DNA of 12,744 nt from NCBI GenBank assembly GCA_002382755.1, contig DFZT01000047.1, forward strand, positions 1 through 12,744, written 5' to 3'. The number at the start of each line of letters is the position of its first letter. Position 1 is the first letter of the stretch. This DNA is from Firmicutes bacterium UBA4049. Lineage in GTDB: Bacteria; Bacillota; Desulfotomaculia; Desulfotomaculales; Nap2-2B. The notes under the pieces are model-generated. The model ran no database searches. It had not been told where the DNA came from and saw only the letters and a program-made list of their open reading frames with translations. Positions 6,776 through 12,744 of the stretch are shown here, in pieces. The translations under genes were made by a program, and so were the position numbers.

Positions 6776-7714
6776 ATGCGCTCGGCAAGGATTTTCGTGA
6801 TACTCTTACTGCTGCTGATCGTTACCTTCGCCGGCTGCAGAACAAATCAAGTTAAAGACGCCGGCACGCCGCTCGCCGGCAAGCCAGGAAGCACGGCGCA
6901 GACGGAAAAAAAACCGCCAAACACTGCTCCCTCACTAAACGCTGAAAAAGCAAACGGCAATTTAAAAGTCCAATTTCTTGATGTCGGGCAGGGCGATTCA
7001 ATACTGATCCAATTCCCCGACGGTAAAAATATGCTTGTTGACGCAGGCCCTCCCGAGAGCGAGCAGTATGTTGTATCTTATCTGGAAAAGCAGGGGATTA
7101 AGAAAATCAACTACCTCGTTGCAACGCACCCTCATTTGGACCACATCGGAGGCTTTGAAAAGGTTTTAGAGAATTTTGATATAGGCAGTATTTACATGCC
7201 AAAGGTAACGGCCAACACAAAGGCCTTTGAGAACGCGCTTCTCTCTATTGAAAAAAAAGGACTTAAAATAAAAGTCGCTAAAGCGGGAGTATCTGTTATC
7301 GATCAGGATAAACTTCAAGTAGGGTTTGTCGGTCCGGTGGATACGGGATACGAGGACTTAAATAATTATTCCGCCGTAACGAGAATACAGTACGGCGAAA
7401 CGGCGTTTTTGCTTACCGGCGACACCGGAACATTGTCCGAAAACCAGATGATTGCCTCCGGGGCCAATTTAAAGGCCGACGTTCTAAAAGTTGGACATCA
7501 CGGGAGCAGTCACTCCAGCTCGATAAGATTCTTAGCGGCCGTATCCCCGCAATATGCCGTAATCTCCGTAGGCGTCGGGAATGATTACGGTCACCCCAGC
7601 GAAAAGACCATCGCCAAACTGAATAAAGCAGGAATTAAGATCTTAAGAACCGATCAACTCCGGACAATTGTGTTTTCCTCTGACGGCAGGACGGCCTCAA
7701 GACTGGTTTCTTAA
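6776..7714 (+). CDS. ComEC/Rec2-like metallo-beta-lactamase-fold lipoprotein
   Basis: This 312-residue protein carries a lipoprotein signal: hydrophobic run at about 5-18, then lipobox FAGC with Cys21 as the lipidated residue. A Thr/Lys/Pro-rich linker follows to about 60. The rest is a single metallo-hydrolase domain like the soluble C-terminal domain of ComEC: VQFLDVGQGDSILIQFPDGK, the metal motif THPHLDHIGG (near 117), LTGDTG, then GHHGSSHSSS (near 240) and YGHPSEKT. All expected metal-binding His and Asp residues appear present, so it should be an active hydrolase, probably a nuclease or phosphodiesterase, anchored to the outer face of the membrane. The membrane channel part of ComEC is absent, so it is not a DNA uptake channel by itself. 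The ATG follows a GAGGAG inside the end of the DUF3006 gene. The substrate is unknown. Confidence 0.88.
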   Translation: MRSARIFVILLLLLIVTFAGCRTNQVKDAGTPLAGKPGSTAQTEKKPPNTAPSLNAEKANGNLKVQFLDVGQGDSILIQFPDGKNMLVDAGPPESEQYVVSYLEKQGIKKINYLVATHPHLDHIGGFEKVLENFDIGSIYMPKVTANTKAFENALLSIEKKGLKIKVAKAGVSVIDQDKLQVGFVGPVDTGYEDLNNYSAVTRIQYGETAFLLTGDTGTLSENQMIASGANLKADVLKVGHHGSSHSSSIRFLAAVSPQYAVISVGVGNDYGHPSEKTIAKLNKAGIKILRTDQLRTIVFSSDGRTASRLVS

Positions 7715-7868
7715 ATATAAAGACAGCTGCAAGATAGGTTCTTCTTCAACAGGAAATCAGACTTTCATTATTTTATACGACAATTTAAGTGAACTCTCCG
7801 CACATGGTGTAATAGCAGCGGAATGTTCCCCCGGCAACACTCTCACAATTGACAGCGTCCCCATGCTT

Positions 7869-7901
7869 CAGGAAGCAAAATGAGCGTCTCCATGCTTCCT
7901 G
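7869..7901. terminator. Hairpin between convergent genes, possible terminator
   Basis: CAGGAAGCA at 7869-7877 pairs with TGCTTCCTG at 7893-7901, giving a 9-bp stem with a 15-base loop. It lies between the convergent lipoprotein gene (ends 7714) and the VTT gene (ends 7907). On the plus strand it is followed by T-rich but broken sequence (ATTTTCATTTT), so it may terminate the lipoprotein transcript. There is no T-run on the minus side. Confidence 0.4.
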
Positions 7902-7906
7902 TGTTA

Positions 7907-8602
7907 CTAATTTTCATTTTGATTTTTAGGATAAAAGCGGCAGAAAAGCAGGGTACCCAGCATGATTAAAATGCCTGCCGACAATAAAATTATTAATCCG
8001 GGATATGCCCGATTGTAAATCATATCGCCCAAAAAGGTATAAACGAGCATTTTAGGGACTAAACCAAACATAGATCCACAAATGCAGGGCCGGTAAGAAA
8101 CACCGAGAGCGCCCAAAAGAACGCCGCTCAATTCCATCGGTACAATGCTTATAACAGCAAATGAAAAAAGGAACTCTTTATTTTGTAAATGCATGAACTT
8201 CCTTACTTTTGGAAACCGGAGGCATATTTTATCAACCAGAGGCGTTCCAAGACAGCGTCCAATGTAATAGGAAACTGTACATGCGATCAATAATCCCAGT
8301 ATATTGACACTGACGGCCTCCGCCGGGGTCAAGATTAAACCGCTGCTGATATAAAGCGGTACAAGCGGGAAAAAGAACGACACTGCTTTGACAATATACA
8401 TGCCCAACAGAACTAAAGCTGAAATGGAGGGATGGGATGATATTTGCTCAACAATGAAATGCAAAGTCAGCTGTTCATGAAAATATACGCATAAAACAGT
8501 TACCAGAGCAATAACCGCTATTATGCCCCATCTTATCCATTTTAGAGCGCTTTTAATATTTAATTTGTCTGCTTTGTCAACGGCAGCTTCATGGTTATTC
8601 AT
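7907..8602 (-). CDS. VTT domain (TVP38/TMEM64, DedA-like) membrane protein
   Basis: This integral membrane protein of about 231 residues belongs to the VTT/SNARE-associated family. A charged N-terminus is followed by a membrane span (WGIIAVIALVTVLCVYF). The core has ALVLLGMYIVKAVSFFFPLVPLYISSGLIL, the re-entrant loop region with its conserved Phe-x-Pro and Gly, then TVSYYIGRCLG and a late GVLLGALGVSYRPCICGSMFGLVPKM. The last span is followed by a short basic tail. Family members act in lipid scrambling or membrane homeostasis, but the substrate is rarely known. The reading frame could begin at a TTG at 8629. I chose the ATG at 8602 because the upstream -10 box would leave only about 13 bases of leader before the TTG. 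Neither start has a strong SD. No neighbour is on the same transcript; the kinase gene end is 161 bases upstream. Confidence 0.82.
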   Translation of the reverse strand: MNNHEAAVDKADKLNIKSALKWIRWGIIAVIALVTVLCVYFHEQLTLHFIVEQISSHPSISALVLLGMYIVKAVSFFFPLVPLYISSGLILTPAEAVSVNILGLLIACTVSYYIGRCLGTPLVDKICLRFPKVRKFMHLQNKEFLFSFAVISIVPMELSGVLLGALGVSYRPCICGSMFGLVPKMLVYTFLGDMIYNRAYPGLIILLSAGILIMLGTLLFCRFYPKNQNEN

Positions 8603-8648
8603 AACTACCCATATCCCATACTTTGGCAAGGTGGCAGGTCATACTATT

Positions 8649-8657
8649 ATTATAACA
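8649..8657 (-). promoter_or_regulatory. Extended -10 promoter of the VTT gene
   Basis: On the minus strand TGTTATAAT is a perfect extended -10 element (TGn plus TATAAT), with TATAAT at 8649-8654. No good -35 is visible, which extended -10 promoters tolerate. The start site would lie near 8642, about 40 bases before the ATG at 8602. Confidence 0.5.
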
Positions 8658-8763
8658 AACCAGGCTGGGAATTACTTTTAACCTGATAAATTTTTCGTTG
8701 AAAAGAAGAAGAAGGTATTAACAGCGAAAGTTATGGAAATTAGCGTCATAGTCAATTATTTTT

Positions 8764-10569
8764 TTAAGCTCTCCTCAGAGTGAATTCAAAAGCAGCCCCT
8801 TCCCCGGGCCGGCTCTCCACTAGGGTTGTGCCGCCGTGCAGATGGATTATTTCCCTGGCAATATAAAGCCCCAGCCCAGTTCCCCCGAGGGAAGGGGTAT
8901 GCGCCTTGTCAACCTTGTAAAACCTTTCCCAGATATAAGGCAGGTCTTCTTCCGGAATCCCTTCTCCCGTATCGCTGATTCTCACCCGCGCTTCCCGGTC
9001 CTCCCCCTTGAGATCAACAGTGATTTCCCCGCCCTGACTAGTATGCCGGAGAGCGTTGTCAATAAAAATAATCAACAACTGCTCCAAGCGATCCCCGTCA
9101 CCCTGAACCAGAAACGGGGAAGAATCCCGGTGCAGCGCTAGCTGAATCTGCTTTTCACCTGCTAAAGGCCTGAATTTTTCCAAAACTGAACGCGAGATTG
9201 TTTCAAGATCAACGCTTTCCATGTCCAGCTCAACCTTTCCGGACTGCAGCCGGCTTAAATCAAGCAGGTCGACGATCAGCCTTTCCAGCCGCAAAGTTTC
9301 CTCCCTGATAATTTGGTAGTATTTATCAGGCTCTTCTTTTCTGTCAATGACTTCGTCAAGCAAAGCCTCCGTATAGCCCCGGATAACAGTCAGTGGGGCG
9401 CGTAATTCATGTGAAACATTGGCAACAAAGTCCCTGCGCATTTTCTCAAGCTGTTCGGCCTGGCTTATATCCTGCAGGATGCCTACTGAACCCAGGATGG
9501 CTCCTGTAGAAATGATTGGGGAAACATAGGCGCGGACGGTAAGTTTGTCAACAGTAAAAATACAGGAACCGCTTGACCCCGTTTTCAGGACATCCACAAA
9601 TAATCCGGAAAGGTCGTCAAAACCCTCTAAAGAGGAGATCGGGAGCTTAACCAGATCCTCCTCGCTGACTTTTAACAAATTTGCCGCGGCAGGATTTATC
9701 CTCAGGATCAATCCGTCTTTATCAACTGCAATAATACCCTCGGAGAGACTCCTTAACATCAATTCTACTTTGCCCTTTTCCTCCTTGAGCGCCTCCACGG
9801 TCAAGTTAAGCTCACCCGCCAGGTAATTAAATGAGGCGGCAAGTTCTCCAATCTCATCCTCGCCTTCCGCCTCAACCTTCCTCTTATAATCCCCCTGCGC
9901 CATTGCCAGGGCAGCCTTATTCATCTCCCGGAGCGGCTGGGAGATTTTTCTGGACAGGTATAAGCCCAAGCCGGAGGCAATGGCCAGCGCAACTATAAAA
10001 GAGGCCAGCAGTAAAGTATAAGTATCTTTCACCGCCTCGGCGACGCCGGGAACAGGAGAATTAAGAAAAACAGCCCCGATAACCTGCGCGTTCTCATTGT
10101 CCTGGCCGCTTACGACAGGTATGGCAACCGTCAGCATCGGTTCGCCGTAGTAAGGTGAAACACCTCTGTAAGAAACCGGCGATCCCTTTAAAACGAGCCC
10201 GGTGTCTTCGGGCAAAAGCTGCATTCCCCTGATGATTCTTCCCGCTACCCTTCCGTGCCTGAAGCCGGGGGCCGTCCCGCCGGACAGGGCTACAATATAG
10301 CCTCCTCTGTCGATAACCAGAACCCTGGCGTCCAAAAATATTTCCGTTGAGGTTAATACATAATTAAGTGTTTGGTCCGAAAGCGAACCCTGCAGGTAAT
10401 AGTTTGCAACAGAACTGATCTGCTTGCCCTTAACAAACAATTCCTGTTCCTTGGTCTTAATGAGGTGGTTTCTTAACAGGATTGAAAAGAAAACGCCAAA
10501 GATTATTGTACTGGTTATAATAACTACCAGGTAGGTAATCATCAGCCTTCCAAAGATGCTTTTCTTCAA
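8764..10569 (-). CDS. Membrane sensor histidine kinase (HAMP-PAS-HisKA-HATPase)
   Basis: This 601-residue sensor kinase follows the PhoR/ResE/WalK plan. Membrane span 1 is at about 9-32. An extracytoplasmic Cache/PAS-like sensor of about 150 residues (with DARVLVIDRGGYIVAL and VIGAVFLNSPV) leads to span 2 at about 184-206. HAMP is at about 205-260 and PAS at about 268-370 (SEGIIAVDKDGLILRINPAA). HisKA has the phospho-acceptor His387 in ANVSHELRAPLTV. The ATPase domain shows the N box DNALRH, DTGEGI, the ERFYKVD F box and GGTGLGLYIA. All catalytic motifs are intact. The start is TTG at 10569, eight bases after GAGGTG, and it overlaps the TGA of the response regulator gene (TTGA), so translation is coupled. 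The stimulus is unknown; the sensor domain has no obvious metal or haem ligand. Confidence 0.93.
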   Translation of the reverse strand: MKKSIFGRLMITYLVVIITSTIIFGVFFSILLRNHLIKTKEQELFVKGKQISSVANYYLQGSLSDQTLNYVLTSTEIFLDARVLVIDRGGYIVALSGGTAPGFRHGRVAGRIIRGMQLLPEDTGLVLKGSPVSYRGVSPYYGEPMLTVAIPVVSGQDNENAQVIGAVFLNSPVPGVAEAVKDTYTLLLASFIVALAIASGLGLYLSRKISQPLREMNKAALAMAQGDYKRKVEAEGEDEIGELAASFNYLAGELNLTVEALKEEKGKVELMLRSLSEGIIAVDKDGLILRINPAAANLLKVSEEDLVKLPISSLEGFDDLSGLFVDVLKTGSSGSCIFTVDKLTVRAYVSPIISTGAILGSVGILQDISQAEQLEKMRRDFVANVSHELRAPLTVIRGYTEALLDEVIDRKEEPDKYYQIIREETLRLERLIVDLLDLSRLQSGKVELDMESVDLETISRSVLEKFRPLAGEKQIQLALHRDSSPFLVQGDGDRLEQLLIIFIDNALRHTSQGGEITVDLKGEDREARVRISDTGEGIPEEDLPYIWERFYKVDKAHTPSLGGTGLGLYIAREIIHLHGGTTLVESRPGEGAAFEFTLRRA

Positions 10570-11261
10570 CCGGCCTTCACCTCAAATTTATACCCGACAC
10601 CCCAAATAGTTTTTATATCCCACTCAAGATTATCCCTTATTTTCAGCTTTCTGCGCAGTCGTTTGATATGGGTATCCACGGTCCGTGTATCGCCAAAATA
10701 ATCGTAGCCCCAAATCCTGGCCAGAATCTGTTCCCGGGTAAAAACACGGCCGGGAGAACTCGCCAGCAGCCATAGAATTTCTATTTCCTTTGATGTGAGC
10801 AGCACTTCCTGGCTGTCAACCACAATTCTGTATTCATCCAGGTTAATTTCGAGATCAGTGAATTTCAAAACTTTTAGTCCTGAACCGGTATCTTCTATCC
10901 TTCTTAAGACAGCCCTTATCCTGGCCACAACTTCCTTTGGATTGAAAGGCTTGGTAATATAATCATCCGCTCCCAGCCCAAGACCCAGCAGTTTGTCCAG
11001 ATCCTCGTCCTTGGCCGTCAGCATGATAATCGGCGCCTTTGAGAAAGTGCGCACCTGCCTGCAAACTTCCAGCCCGTCTATTTCAGGAAGCATCAAATCC
11101 AGGACTATCAACTGGGGATTGCAAAATTTTGCTTGTTCAAGAGCCTTCCTGCCGTCATGGGCAAAAATCAGCTCAAAACCTTCCTTCTTCAAGTATAGAG
11201 AAAGCAATTCCAACACTCTGTCATCATCGTCCACCAGCAGGACAGGCCGTTTCGCAGCCAT
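10566..11261 (-). CDS. OmpR/PhoB-family response regulator
   Basis: This 231-residue DNA-binding regulator has a receiver domain (1-120) with acidic pocket DDD (11-13), phospho-acceptor Asp55 in LIVLDLMLPEIDG, Thr82 and Lys104 (YITKPF). These are followed by a winged-helix effector domain: VLLTSKEIEILWLLAS, GRVFTREQILARIWGYD, then RTVDTHIKRLRRKL and the wing IWGVGYKFE. All switch residues are present. The ATG at 11261 follows GAGGAGGTG closely. It is the first gene of a two-gene operon whose second gene is the sensor kinase, overlapping by four bases. It is divergent from a DUF2680 gene across about 167 bases, so it may control that gene and itself. By family resemblance it is nearest PhoP/ResD/WalR-type regulators, but the input signal cannot be read from the sequence. 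Confidence 0.95.
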   Translation of the reverse strand: MAAKRPVLLVDDDDRVLELLSLYLKKEGFELIFAHDGRKALEQAKFCNPQLIVLDLMLPEIDGLEVCRQVRTFSKAPIIMLTAKDEDLDKLLGLGLGADDYITKPFNPKEVVARIRAVLRRIEDTGSGLKVLKFTDLEINLDEYRIVVDSQEVLLTSKEIEILWLLASSPGRVFTREQILARIWGYDYFGDTRTVDTHIKRLRRKLKIRDNLEWDIKTIWGVGYKFEVKAG

Positions 11262-11274
11262 AAAGGCACCTCCT

Positions 11275-11303
11275 CATATAATTTTATAACATTATTGTGG
11301 CAA
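11275..11303 (-). promoter_or_regulatory. Promoter of the two-component operon
   Basis: On the minus strand TTGCCA (11298-11303) and TATATG (11275-11280) are 17 bases apart, immediately upstream of the GAGGAGGTG binding site of the regulator. The transcript leader would be short. An alternative -10 (TATAAA) lies within the spacer. Confidence 0.45.
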
Positions 11304-11353
11304 ATTGGTGTTATTTTTTAGGCACGATCAGGGAACCTTAAAAAAGTATTCGT

Positions 11354-11395
11354 TTGTTACTTATTTTGCCCATCTTTTGACGCATTTTTTGGTTA
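11354..11395 (+). promoter_or_regulatory. Phased TTG direct repeats, candidate regulator site
   Basis: TTG begins at 11354, 11366, 11377 and 11389, with similar following bases (TTGTTAC, TTGCCCA, TTGACGC, TTGGTTA). The 11-12-base phasing matches one helical turn, as in boxes of OmpR/PhoB-type regulators. The site is just upstream of the DUF2680 gene and divergent from such a regulator. TTGACG at 11377 could also serve as a -35 box, with the weak TTTACT at 11400-11405 after 17 bases. Function is inferred only. Confidence 0.3.
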
Positions 11396-11428
11396 GACTT
11401 TTACTAGCTTTTGAAAGGAGGTGTAAGG

Positions 11429-11821
11429 ATGAAAAAAGCATTGCTCGTTGCAATAACCGCCCTGCTGCTTATTGCTGTTTCACTGCCGGTTGCCTTTGCC
11501 AAGAATAATGCAGACAATAAGCAGGCGCCTAACGTCGGTTTTCAGAAAGACTATCTCGCGCAAAAGCTCACTGACGCTCAAAAAGCAGACTTATACAAAA
11601 TTTCTCAGAAAATGCTTGAACTAAAAAAGCAAATGATTCAAAAGTACGTTGATTTCGGTGTAATTACTCAGGATCAGGCCAACCTGATGATCAAGAAAAT
11701 GACCGACAATCATAGTAAAATGAAGGAGAAAGGTTTAGTCCCCGGTCCGGGGATGGGGCGAATGAAAGGTTTTGGACAAGAAGGTTCTAAATGCCCCTTG
11801 CAGCAAAACGCCACACAGTAA
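11429..11821 (+). CDS. Small secreted DUF2680 protein
   Basis: This 130-residue protein has a clear Sec signal peptide (KKALLVAITALLLIAVSLPV, then AFA, cut near residue 24). The mature part carries the DUF2680 pattern: LTDAQKADLYKISQKMLELK followed by KQMIQKYVDFGVITQDQANLM. This is a helical pair connected by a Phe-Gly-Val-Ile-Thr turn. The tail is Gly/Met/Lys-rich with a single cysteine (SKCPLQQN). A longer reading from a TTG at 11411 is rejected because AAAGGAGGTG (11414-11423) lies within it, five bases before the ATG at 11429. It is divergently transcribed from the two-component operon and ends before a strong terminator. The function of the family is not known to me; a cell-envelope or secreted role is implied by the signal peptide. 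Control by the adjacent regulator is plausible but unproven. Confidence 0.85.
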   Translation: MKKALLVAITALLLIAVSLPVAFAKNNADNKQAPNVGFQKDYLAQKLTDAQKADLYKISQKMLELKKQMIQKYVDFGVITQDQANLMIKKMTDNHSKMKEKGLVPGPGMGRMKGFGQEGSKCPLQQNATQ

Positions 11822-11830
11822 ACTTGAAAA

Positions 11831-11858
11831 ACACAACGCGCAAAACACAACGCGCAAA
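11831..11858 (+). repeat. Perfect tandem duplication of 14 bp
   Basis: ACACAACGCGCAAA occurs twice head to tail, at 11831-11844 and 11845-11858, just after the DUF2680 stop and just before the terminator stem. It is probably a recent slippage duplication in the 3' untranslated region. Confidence 0.8.
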
Positions 11859-11867
11859 ACGAAAAGA

Positions 11868-11891
11868 CAGGCCCTGGCGCCTGCCTTTTTT
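11868..11891. terminator. Rho-independent terminator, probably bidirectional
   Basis: CAGGC at 11868-11872 pairs with GCCTG at 11879-11883 around a six-base loop. On the plus strand CC and then six T residues (11886-11891) follow, a classic terminator for the DUF2680 gene. On the minus strand the same stem is followed by TCTTTTCGTTTT, so it can also end the convergent UspA transcript. Confidence 0.8.
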
Positions 11892-11950
11892 ATGAACTGG
11901 ATGAGTGTTTTTAAATTATATTTTTTCTGCGCCCTTGATTACCTGTATAA

Positions 11951-12367
11951 CTATTTGATTACTAATACGGGACAATCGGCATGGCAGATTACTTTCCTGC
12001 TGACGCTCCCTAAAAGAAATCCTTTTATTTCACCCATACCGCGGTTGCCGATGACAATCAAATCATAACCATTCTTTTGTTCAAGCAGGATTTCATTTGC
12101 CGCAAAACCGTGGACAAACTTTGTTTCCAAAACAACATCGCCTGTATCACAAGCATTTTTTACCCTGTCTAAAAGTTTGCTGCCTTCAGCCGCCATCTGA
12201 TCCAGAATAAGATCACCTCCGCCATATGAAATAATTTCATAAGGAATCTCCATTACATACATCAGGGTTACACTGGCGCCGGCGCTCCGGGCCAGCGTAA
12301 CGGCATACTTGGCCGCGTTTAAGGCGGTCTGCGACGAGTCAACAGGAGCCAATATTTTTTTAAACAT
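11951..12367 (-). CDS. UspA-family universal stress protein
   Basis: This 138-residue single-domain Usp protein begins MFKKILAPVDSSQTALNAAK and has the usual alternating strands and helices. The ATP-binding signature Gly-x2-Gly-x9-Gly-Ser is intact (GNRGMG, then GSVS, residues about 107-121), with the first-strand Asp in APVDSS. It therefore belongs to the nucleotide-binding subgroup. The ATG at 12367 is preferred over one six codons upstream because AAAGGGGGG lies between them at proper spacing. TATAAT on the minus strand at 12392-12397 may be its -10 box. It is a single-gene unit convergent with the DUF2680 gene. Family members help cells survive starvation and stress, but the specific cue is not visible. 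Confidence 0.93.
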   Translation of the reverse strand: MFKKILAPVDSSQTALNAAKYAVTLARSAGASVTLMYVMEIPYEIISYGGGDLILDQMAAEGSKLLDRVKNACDTGDVVLETKFVHGFAANEILLEQKNGYDLIVIGNRGMGEIKGFLLGSVSRKVICHADCPVLVIK

Positions 12368-12391
12368 GCTGCGCCCCCCTTTCATAACATT

Positions 12392-12397
12392 ATTATA
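12392..12397 (-). promoter_or_regulatory. Likely -10 box of the UspA gene
   Basis: A perfect TATAAT on the minus strand lies about 25 bases before the UspA start codon. The base at the expected -35 position (TTTCCT) matches poorly. The neighbouring 11-mer ATAACATTATT (12384-12394, plus strand) also occurs in the promoter of the two-component operon (11286-11296). Confidence 0.4.
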
Positions 12398-12421
12398 AAG
12401 GATTGGCAGTAAGGAGGAAAT

Positions 12422-12478
12422 ATGATTCGGGTTTCTTTACATGTCTATAGTTACGGCTTAAATAGCAGGGTCATATAA
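12422..12478 (+). CDS. Short SD-led ORF of 18 codons, possible leader peptide
   Basis: ATG at 12422 follows AAGGAGG (12411-12417) by four bases, one of the best ribosome binding sites in the window. It encodes MIRVSLHVYSYGLNSRVI and stops at 12476-12478. Eight bases later comes a strong hairpin. The peptide matches no family I know, and no plus-strand gene follows within the window. It could be a leader peptide, a small protein, or the head of a lost gene. The SD may also be chance, since the same bases lie opposite the UspA promoter. Confidence 0.3.
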   Translation: MIRVSLHVYSYGLNSRVI

Positions 12479-12485
12479 TAGAATA

Positions 12486-12527
12486 AGAGCAGGGTTTCTG
12501 CGGCGCCTTTCAACTGCCCCCTGCTCT
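12486..12527. terminator. Strong 9-bp-stem hairpin, terminator or attenuator
   Basis: AGAGCAGGG at 12486-12494 pairs perfectly with CCCTGCTCT at 12519-12527 around a 24-base loop containing GGCGCC. On the minus strand the stem runs into TATTCTATTATATG, a loose T-rich tail that could end a transcript coming from beyond the window. On the plus strand the tail is CATCCTTT, a poor terminator. Its place right after the 18-codon ORF would also suit an attenuator. Confidence 0.45.
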
Positions 12528-12612
12528 CATCCTTTAGGATAGTGCAATTACGCACGTCCCTCCTTTACCCTAGAGTCAAGTCGGATTTTACTCCGCCCTG
12601 CCAGTTTCAAGC

Positions 12613-12702
12613 GACCTTCCAGAGCTTACAGACCTTCCGGACCTTCCAGACCTTCCAGACCTTCCAGACCTTCCAGACCTTCCAGACCTTCCAGACGTTC
12701 CA
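12613..12702. repeat. Ten-unit 9-bp tandem repeat (minisatellite)
   Basis: The unit GACCTTCCA repeats ten times in exact 9-bp register. Units 4 to 9 (12640-12693) are perfect. Units 1 and 3 are perfect or one base off, unit 10 differs by one base (GACGTTCCA) and unit 2 is degraded (GAGCTTACA). As the unit length is a multiple of three, copy number changes would not shift any reading frame across it. Confidence 0.9.
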
Positions 12703-12727
12703 GCCCTTTAAACCGGTACCCCGCCAT
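12626..12727 (-). CDS. Possible Leu-Glu-Gly repeat peptide ORF
   Basis: On the minus strand an ATG at 12727 opens a 33-codon frame beginning MAGYRFKGLERLEG and continuing as repeated Leu-Glu-Gly, with one Pro-Glu-Gly near the end, until the TAA at 12626-12628. The stop lies in the degenerate second repeat unit; past it the same frame stays open to 12548. No clear SD precedes the ATG and nothing shows that it is expressed. It may equally be a by-product of the 9-bp minisatellite. No family is recognised. Confidence 0.2.
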   Translation of the reverse strand: MAGYRFKGLERLEGLEGLEGLEGLEGLEGPEGL

Positions 12728-12744
12728 AACGGATTACTCTCGGG

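Larger units (their letters stand above)
12386..12744. other. Intergenic tail with short ORFs, hairpin and minisatellite
   Basis: No conventional gene is visible in this 359-base stretch. It holds the UspA promoter, an 18-codon SD-led ORF (12422-12478), a 9-bp-stem hairpin (12486-12527), a short inverted repeat GTGC/GCAC (12543-12556) and a ten-unit 9-bp repeat (12613-12702). On the minus strand, an ORF over the repeat stops at 12626. The same frame then stays open to 12548 and could start at a TTG (about 20 codons), which I do not call. Confidence 0.6.

Noticed and set aside
6438..6788. 116-codon minus-strand ORF over the DUF3006 gene
   Set aside because: The plus strand encodes a recognisable DUF3006 protein with its SD and a coupled downstream gene; the opposite frame has no support.
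7668..7883. 71-codon plus-strand ORF overlapping the end of the lipoprotein gene
   Set aside because: It lacks an SD, starts inside the coding region of another gene and shows no protein-like pattern. The 7715-7868 stretch is treated as non-coding.
11772..12068. 98-codon plus-strand ORF across the terminator and UspA 3' end
   Set aside because: It runs through a strong rho-independent terminator and lies antisense to UspA.
12613..12702. CRISPR array interpretation of the tandem repeat
   Set aside because: The units are 9 bp and directly adjacent, with no spacers, and there are no cas genes.

Overview
The window looks like chromosomal DNA of a mid-G+C anaerobic Bacillota, most likely a clostridial or Peptococcaceae-type bacterium (Pelotomaculum/Desulfotomaculum-like). 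This is inferred from strong AGGAGG-type ribosome binding sites, repeated use of TTG starts behind good Shine-Dalgarno (SD) sequences, DUF2680 and DUF3006 proteins, a ComEC-like lipoprotein and a Gram-positive-style two-component pair. No rRNA, tRNA, CRISPR array, insertion sequence or phage gene is visible.

Layout. Positions 1-219 hold no convincing gene. A large exported repeat protein with a PrcB-like C-terminal domain (220-2859, +) is followed by a small gene broken by one frameshift (3037-3425, +). A minus-strand operon covers 6315-3576: an ArsR-type repressor, a CoA-disulfide/persulfide reductase with a fused rhodanese domain, TusA and a DsrE-family protein. A promoter overlapped by a palindrome lies in front of it, and a hairpin terminator lies behind it. 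On the plus strand follow a DUF3006 protein and a ComEC-like metallo-beta-lactamase-fold lipoprotein (6570-7714). On the minus strand are a VTT/TVP38-type membrane protein (8602-7907) and an OmpR-type response regulator with its sensor kinase (11261-8764). Divergent from the regulator is a small secreted DUF2680 protein (11429-11821). Facing it across a bidirectional terminator is a UspA protein (12367-11951). The last 360 bases are non-coding or nearly so: an 18-codon ORF with a near-perfect SD, a 9-bp-stem hairpin, and a ten-copy 9-bp minisatellite that reads as Leu-Glu-Gly repeats on the minus strand.

How the parts fit. The most coherent system is the sulfur operon. A cysteine-rich ArsR regulator appears to control a reductase-rhodanese that would cleave or make persulfides, while TusA and the DsrE protein are the usual carriers that pass protein-bound sulfane sulfur onward. 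Reactive sulfur handling, sensed by its own repressor, is the simplest reading. The two-component pair and the divergent DUF2680 gene share a control region with phased TTG repeats, so the secreted protein may be a target of that regulator. The remaining genes look like independent units.

The points most worth checking are the sulfur operon and its operator, the single-base frameshift at about 3099-3106, the minisatellite ORF, and the short SD-led ORF followed by a hairpin.
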